Of a stretch of 10,641 nucleotides of DNA, positions 8,099 to 10,641 are shown piece after piece. Where the stretch lies: positions 465 to 11,105 of the forward strand of contig DBVN01000042.1 of the NCBI GenBank assembly GCA_002308515.1, in the 5' to 3' direction. Source of the stretch: Verrucomicrobia bacterium UBA1263. GTDB taxonomy: Bacteria > Verrucomicrobiota > Verrucomicrobiia > Limisphaerales > UBA1412. The notes beneath the pieces are model-generated. The model searched no databases. It was not told the origin of the DNA and saw only the letters and a list, made by a program, of their open reading frames with translations. Each line of letters begins with the position of its first letter. Within the stretch, counting starts at the first letter, position 1. A program made the position numbers and the translations under genes.

Positions 8099-8127
8099 AA
8101 TATAGAACTTGTGTTATTTTTTGTCAA
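8099..8127 (-). promoter_or_regulatory. Sigma70-type promoter of the efflux operon
   Basis: Reading the minus strand, TTGACA (8127-8122) is followed by a 17-base spacer and TATATT (8104-8099). The -35 box and spacing are consensus and the -10 box matches 5 of 6. The start point would be near 8092, giving a leader of about 25 bases before ATG 8067, with the operator inside it. It is the only strong promoter I found in the window. Confidence 0.85.
8102..8119. promoter_or_regulatory. Possible second, degenerate operator inside the promoter spacer
   Basis: On the minus strand this stretch contains TAACACAAGTT, matching 10 of 18 positions of the perfect operator (TAACAC..GTT shared). Its centre is 31 bases from that of the main operator, almost three helical turns, so two dimers would lie on the same face. 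The match is partial and the region is AT-rich, so chance resemblance is possible. Confidence 0.3.
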
Positions 8128-8203
8128 GCCCTCCGTTTTTTTGCGTAAATTTTTCAATATCACTTGACCTTTCATTTTTAAAATGTTTAAGTATTTGCAT
8201 TAT

Positions 8204-8232
8204 TTGGTTGGCGTTACAGTGTTGAATATAAA
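8204..8232 (+). promoter_or_regulatory. Weak candidate promoter for the leucine-rich-repeat gene
   Basis: TTGGTT (8204-8209), a 17-base spacer and TATAAA (8227-8232) precede the gene. The -10 box matches 5 of 6 but the -35 box only 3 of 6, and the leader would be only about 16 bases. An alternative is TTGACC at 8164-8169 with a poor -10 (TTAAGT) 17 bases on. The 187 bases between the two divergent genes hold nothing else I recognise beyond these and the efflux promoter/operator. Confidence 0.3.
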
Positions 8233-8242
8233 AAGAAACTGA

Positions 8243-8247
8243 AAGGA
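8243..8247 (+). promoter_or_regulatory. Shine-Dalgarno sequence (AAGGA) of the leucine-rich-repeat gene
   Basis: AAGGA lies 7 bases before ATG 8255 and fixes that start. It stands out because the efflux genes and the second paralogue have no such site. Confidence 0.7.
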
Positions 8248-8254
8248 AAGTAGA

Positions 8255-9181
8255 ATGAAGACAAATTATGGATTTAAAACGTATGATGATACTTTTGGAA
8301 AATGGCTGCATATAGATTCCAGTCGTTTAGATGAATGTCTGAAATACATGTATGAAAATAATATCAGGCATATTGATATTAATTGTCTATCATACAAGGA
8401 AAAAGATATTAGTTTTTTAGAAGACCTGAAGGATTATCTTGAGGGTTTAAAGATAGATGCTCATGGTTATCGGTACGATGTAATCAATAAACTGCATCTT
8501 TTAAAAATACTCGCAGTTGAGGATAATAAGCAAGATGTCGTTGATTTTAGTAATTTTCCGGATTTGGAGGAATGCCGAGAATTTTATTTTAACAAAAGAC
8601 TAATCAATATCGAATCTTGTAAAAAATTGAAATCTCTTAGAGCATTAAAATACAAGCCAAAGAGTGGTAATTTCTCCGAATTGCCTTTTATTCCTAGTTT
8701 GGAAGTGTTGAAGCTGCTTTATTTAACACCTACATCCTTCAAAGGTATAGAAAGGTTTACTCATTTAAAAAACATCATGCTGTATCGAGCTCATAAATTG
8801 GAATCTCTGGATGATTTGGTTTCGTTGGCAGATGTATTGGAAGAGTTTGAGTTAAATGGGAAAACAAAGATTTTTGATTATCAGGCGTTAGGAAAATTAC
8901 GGGTGATCAAGCGGGTTTTTTTAAACAATGTCGGAGACATCAAAGATTTATCTTTTTTGGAAACAATGCCCAGTTTAAATCATTTTGTCTTTAGTCGTTC
9001 CAATGTAGTAGATGGAGACCTGAGCTATTGTAAAAAAGTAAATGGATGGGTTGCCTTTACGGACAAAAAACATTATTCAATGACAATGGAAGAACTTCAT
9101 CCGGAGGAAGTCGCAGAACAAAGAAAACGACTCAAAGAAATGAAGGAGGAAATGATATCAAAGTATGGAGATATATTTTAA
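8255..9181 (+). CDS. Cytoplasmic leucine-rich-repeat protein of unknown function
   Basis: 308 residues, TAA stop, start supported by AAGGA 7 bases upstream. No signal peptide or membrane segment, so probably cytoplasmic. From about residue 75 to 265 the protein consists of irregular repeats of roughly 20-24 residues with the leucine-rich pattern (for example LEVLKLLYL, LKNIMLYRAHKLESLDDL, FLETMPSLNHFVF). The ending VVDGDLSYCKKV...DKKHYS resembles a widespread family of orphan bacterial LRR proteins with a D-G-D-L-S-x-C signature, found near polymorphic-toxin immunity genes in some genomes; that link is from memory and no toxin is visible here. The last ~35 residues are a charged helix. The gene is AT-rich (23 of 60 bases G+C at 8521-8580) compared with the efflux operon, suggesting acquisition by transfer. 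It is divergent from the repressor gene and convergent with the ATPase. A role as an immunity protein or protein-binding scaffold is a guess. Confidence 0.85.
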   Translation: MKTNYGFKTYDDTFGKWLHIDSSRLDECLKYMYENNIRHIDINCLSYKEKDISFLEDLKDYLEGLKIDAHGYRYDVINKLHLLKILAVEDNKQDVVDFSNFPDLEECREFYFNKRLINIESCKKLKSLRALKYKPKSGNFSELPFIPSLEVLKLLYLTPTSFKGIERFTHLKNIMLYRAHKLESLDDLVSLADVLEEFELNGKTKIFDYQALGKLRVIKRVFLNNVGDIKDLSFLETMPSLNHFVFSRSNVVDGDLSYCKKVNGWVAFTDKKHYSMTMEELHPEEVAEQRKRLKEMKEEMISKYGDIF

Positions 9182-9275
9182 AGCGTTAAAAGACTTAAAA
9201 GATAAGGGAAATACATCTGATTGACCCGAACCGGTATTAGAAAAAATTTCTAATGACGATTTCAGGTTCAGCTAA
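9165..9275 (+). pseudogene. Possible degraded small gene with one in-frame TGA
   Basis: From ATG 9165 the frame reads MEIYFKALKDLKDKGNTSD, then TGA at 9222-9224, and continues in the same frame as PEPVLEKISNDDFRFS to TAA at 9273-9275. Both halves look protein-like (amphipathic, charged, few rare residues), as if one codon such as TAT had become TGA or the reading frame were a remnant of a longer gene. It overlaps the end of the LRR gene by 17 bases. A strong AAGGAGG lies at 9143-9149, but 15 bases from this ATG, longer than ideal. It could also be translated as a 19-residue peptide, or be chance. Confidence 0.35.
9236..9254. repeat. Perfect inverted repeat between convergent genes
   Basis: ATTAGAAA-AAA-TTTCTAAT forms an 8+8 inverted repeat with a 3-base loop, in the 90 bases between the LRR stop and the ATPase stop. 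It could act as a weak bidirectional terminator, but the stem is AT-rich and no T-run follows on either strand, and short inverted repeats are common in AT-rich DNA. Confidence 0.35.
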
Positions 9276-10546
9276 TCTTTCAAACATCCGATTGGAACAA
9301 CATAAACACCGTCTTTACGGCGATAAGCATATTGTCCGGTTGCGGTCAGCACCATCAGGAAAGCAGGGGCTTTCATTTTGTCCGTATCAATCTTGTTTTG
9401 GAATGATTTTAAGGCGGAGGCTCCTTCCTCGATCAGATCATCTCCACCTAACTTTATCTCTATCAGCCCATAAGAACCATTGCGCAGATGGATGACAGCG
9501 TCGCATTCCTGACCGCTTTTATCCCGGTAGTGATAGATTTTTCCGTCCAGAGCGTCCGCAAATACACGCAGATCCCGAACACAAAGCGTCTCAAAAAATA
9601 GCCCGAAAGTCTTCAGATCAGACATCAGATCTCCCGGTCCCAGTCCCAGCGCAGCTATTCCGATAGAGGGGTCCACATAATAGCGAGTGTCAGATGTGCG
9701 GATAGATGTCCTGGAACGCAGATTCGGGTTCCAGGCAGCCATATCTTCCACAACGAAAATCTTTTTCAAAGCGTTGATATACGAAAAGACCGTATCTTCC
9801 TGCAGGGAATCGGCATCATTTGCCGCTATATCCTTATGGATGGTACTCAGAGAAGCCGGAGTTCCCTGATTCCGGGCATAAGAACACATAAGACGCCGGA
9901 CCCGATCGGGATTGCGTTTAACTCCGTCCACACGTGAGATATCCGATTTGACCACAGCGTCGAAATAATCAAAAGCCTGATCCAAAGCGGCAGAATCTTT
10001 CAGAGAATAAGTCCCCGGCCAGCCGCCGCGGCATATTAGAAAAGCTATCTCATTCAGACTCAGATTGTTTTTGGAGGTGATCTCTGCGGGTGTTTCAAAC
10101 AGAGACTTCAGGCTGATTTCCCCGGAGGATTCTCCGGATTCATAAAGGCTCATAGGGCGCATCATCAGCCAGCTAAAACGTCCGGTGCCGGTGTGATGGA
10201 TGTTTTCTGTGGAAGCGGGAACGGCTGAACCCGTCAATATGAACTGTCCCGGACCATCCCGGTGATCTACTTCAAAACGAACTGCGTCCCAAAGTTTTGG
10301 AGCGATTTGCCATTCATCTATCAATCTGGGCGCTGTTCCTTCCAGAAGAGCTTTGGGGCTGATATCGGCCATGAGCAGATTCTGTTTTTCATTCTCCGGA
10401 TCAGACATATACAGGATACTTTTGGCGGCCTGTTCAGCGGTGGTGGTTTTGCCGCACCATTTGGGGCCTTCAATAAGGACAGCACCCTTGCTTGCCAGTT
10501 TTCTTGCCAGAAGCTGATCCGCGATTCGTTTCCGATATACTTTCAT
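9272..10546 (-). CDS. AAA_14 / DUF4143 family ATPase
   Basis: 424 residues, a normal length for the family, TAG stop. P-loop GPKWCGKTT at 27-35, Walker B-like LIDEWQ at 75-80 (Asp77-Glu78) and a sensor-1 type FILTGS at 102-107 define the N-terminal AAA_14 ATPase domain. A middle region with winged-helix character follows (about 200-270). The DUF4143 C-terminus has YYVDPSIGIAALG and a PD-(D/E)XK-like set: Glu347-Cys-Asp349, then Glu363-Ile-Lys365 in SYGLIEIKLGG. The family is abundant, patchily distributed and biologically poorly defined; the nuclease-like residues suggest DNA handling, but activity has not been assumed here. Start at ATG 10546 is supported by an upstream AAGGA. It stands alone, convergent with the LRR gene, and has a GC content closer to the efflux operon than to its AT-rich neighbour. 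Likely accessory cargo. Confidence 0.93.
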   Translation of the reverse strand: MKVYRKRIADQLLARKLASKGAVLIEGPKWCGKTTTAEQAAKSILYMSDPENEKQNLLMADISPKALLEGTAPRLIDEWQIAPKLWDAVRFEVDHRDGPGQFILTGSAVPASTENIHHTGTGRFSWLMMRPMSLYESGESSGEISLKSLFETPAEITSKNNLSLNEIAFLICRGGWPGTYSLKDSAALDQAFDYFDAVVKSDISRVDGVKRNPDRVRRLMCSYARNQGTPASLSTIHKDIAANDADSLQEDTVFSYINALKKIFVVEDMAAWNPNLRSRTSIRTSDTRYYVDPSIGIAALGLGPGDLMSDLKTFGLFFETLCVRDLRVFADALDGKIYHYRDKSGQECDAVIHLRNGSYGLIEIKLGGDDLIEEGASALKSFQNKIDTDKMKAPAFLMVLTATGQYAYRRKDGVYVVPIGCLKD

Positions 10547-10557
10547 TTTTTAAATAT

Positions 10558-10562
10558 CCTTT
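10558..10562 (-). promoter_or_regulatory. Shine-Dalgarno sequence (AAGGA) of the DUF4143 ATPase
   Basis: On the minus strand AAGGA lies 11 bases before ATG 10546, a slightly long but workable spacing. The remaining upstream bases to the window end show no convincing promoter: TTGATT and TAATAT are present but only 15 bases apart. Confidence 0.5.
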
Positions 10563-10641
10563 GTTTTGTAGATATTATGGATATGACAGCGAAATCAATC
10601 CGGGGATAATTTATCATTTTTCGGCAATTTGGCCAAATATT

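Noticed and set aside
9222..9224. TGA recoding (selenocysteine or altered genetic code) in the small frame
   Set aside because: All seven long genes reach full family length without any in-frame TGA, so a reassigned code is unlikely. The AT-rich inverted repeat 12 bases downstream does not look like a bacterial SECIS element.
10605..10615. Small dyad GATAA-T-TTATC upstream of the ATPase
   Set aside because: Five-base arms are too short to distinguish from chance in AT-rich sequence.
10627..10638. 12-base palindrome ATTTGGCCAAAT near the right edge
   Set aside because: Perfect 12-base palindromes are expected two or three times by chance in a window this size, and no gene start or promoter ties it to a function here.

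Overview
The window looks like chromosome of a Gram-negative bacterium from the Planctomycetes-Verrucomicrobia-Lentisphaerae group. The grounds are a tandem pair of large membrane-anchored proteins with a GspG/pseudopilin-like C-terminal module, a type I associate with that superphylum, and a lipoprotein/RND efflux pair that requires an outer membrane. The exact lineage is inference. Most of the sequence is near 50% GC or slightly above, with AT-rich patches at about 1740-2870 and 8090-9270.

Layout: (1) 2-3157, plus strand: two adjacent paralogous genes of unknown function. The first is cut by the window edge. The second has an AT-rich, divergent middle between ends that match the first closely in DNA. 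(2) 3177-8127, minus strand: a compact efflux operon in the order TetR-family repressor, periplasmic membrane fusion lipoprotein, RND inner-membrane transporter. A perfect -35 box, a 17-base spacer and a good -10 box lie upstream of the repressor. An 18-base palindromic operator sits between the expected transcription start and the repressor's start codon, so the repressor probably controls itself and both pump genes. No TolC-like gene is present, although the fusion protein keeps the adaptor-tip residues that contact TolC. The transporter lacks the charged Asp/Asp/Lys residues of the classical proton relay. (3) 8255-9275, plus strand: an AT-rich leucine-rich-repeat gene with a clear Shine-Dalgarno sequence, followed by what looks like a short degraded reading frame with one in-frame TGA. 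(4) 9272-10546, minus strand: an AAA_14/DUF4143 ATPase, convergent with the previous gene.

Regions 1 and 2 read as resident genes with no recognisable Shine-Dalgarno sequences. Regions 3 and 4 look like accessory genes, with Shine-Dalgarno sequences and, for the LRR gene, low GC. I see no tRNA, rRNA, CRISPR array or transposase. Five of the seven genes stop with TAG, two with TAA and none with TGA, which is unusual but a small sample. No complete new system is evident. The most unusual points are the missing proton-relay residues, the mosaic tandem paralogues and the well-defined repressor/promoter architecture.
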